From an uncultured delta proteobacterium (lineage in GTDB: Bacteria; RBG-13-61-14; DRUE01): 5,039 nucleotides of DNA. Of the stretch, positions 4,891 through 5,039 are shown piece by piece. The stretch lies in contig CAIUDS010000262.1 in assembly GCA_903897985.1 (NCBI GenBank), forward strand, positions 1 to 5,039, read 5' to 3'. The notes beneath the pieces were generated by a model. That model had not been told where the DNA came from and searched no databases. It worked only from the letters and a program-made list of their open reading frames with translations. Positions within the stretch are counted from its first letter, which is position 1. Each line of letters starts with the position of its first letter. The position numbers and the translations under genes were made by a program.

Positions 4891-5037
4891 TCAATCCTGG
4901 TCATAGTCCCTCACCATTTTCAAAATCCGCTGCAAGAGCGCAAGCCGGGTCTCCGGGTCTTCGGTGATGACCAGCTCCGCGACCGCCTCTTGATACTCGA
5001 TCTCGCGCCGTTCGGCATCGGATAGCCGCCGGAGCGC
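4891..5037 (-). CDS. Unknown protein, C-terminal 48 residues (cut by window edge)
   Basis: The frame enters from the right edge and ends in TGA at 4891-4893. The visible 48 residues are highly charged and helical: LRRLSDAERREIEYQEAVAE, then a TEDPETRLALLQRILKMV segment and an acidic DYDQD end. I recognise no family. The frame choice rests on codon pattern: the other two minus frames carry stops in this stretch or give implausible proteins. The SD of the helix-turn-helix gene follows its stop directly, so the two are probably co-transcribed. It is part of the element, with unknown role. Confidence 0.55.
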   Translation of the reverse strand, partial: ALRRLSDAERREIEYQEAVAELVITEDPETRLALLQRILKMVRDYDQD

Positions 5038-5039
5038 GG

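Noticed and set aside
4889..4894. TTGACA on the minus strand just before the HTH gene as a promoter -35
   Set aside because: No -10-like hexamer is found at 16-18 bases; the motif arises from the upstream stop codon next to the SD.
1..5039. CRISPR array, insertion sequence ends or a defence system
   Set aside because: No repeated spacers, no transposase, and no toxin, restriction or other defence effector are visible; the only mobile-element genes are the integrase and its small regulators.

Overview
The window looks like bacterial chromosome with a tRNA-anchored integrated element joined on its right side. All protein genes read on the minus strand; the only plus-strand gene is a tRNA-Glu. 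Bacterial signs are Shine-Dalgarno (SD) sites, sigma70-type promoters, a group of tightly packed genes, an ECF sigma factor and a tRNA without an encoded CCA. The DNA is moderately GC-rich. I cannot name the species; an uncultured or poorly sampled lineage is a low-confidence guess.

Host part (1-3058). One tight operon is read right to left from a good sigma70 promoter at 2943-2971. Its order is: an SH3-domain lipoprotein (2179-2934), an ECF sigma factor with a TTG start (1553-2182), a small zinc-finger anti-sigma-like protein with no membrane segment (1311-1550), a stand-alone DEDDh exonuclease related to DNA polymerase III epsilon (603-1307), and the first 205 residues of an S-adenosylmethionine hydrolase of the DUF62 family (1-615, running off the left edge). 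Junctions are a 4-base overlap, a 2-base gap, a 3-base gap and a 13-base overlap, so translational coupling is likely. The promoter -10 lies 8 bases before the lipoprotein ATG, which predicts a leaderless or nearly leaderless mRNA.

Junction (2935-3133). The 124-base intergenic stretch carries two divergent promoters and a 7-base inverted repeat. It is followed by tRNA-Glu(UUC) at 3059-3133 on the plus strand. The integrase reading frame runs into the 3' half of the tRNA on the opposite strand and stops in the anticodon loop. This is the usual mark of an element that uses a tRNA gene as its attachment site.

Element part (3134-5039). Genes read toward the tRNA: a C-terminal fragment of an unknown protein (4891-5037), an AlpA/excisionase-like helix-turn-helix protein (4576-4878), a 56-residue ribbon-helix-helix protein (4370-4540) and a tyrosine recombinase (3096-4367) with all six catalytic residues. 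The last two are preceded by a perfect-consensus promoter (TTGACA, 17 bases, TATAAT) with a small palindrome in its spacer. This suggests tight control of integrase by one of the two small DNA-binding proteins. The far end of the element is outside the window. I see no defence, toxin or metabolic cargo in the visible part.
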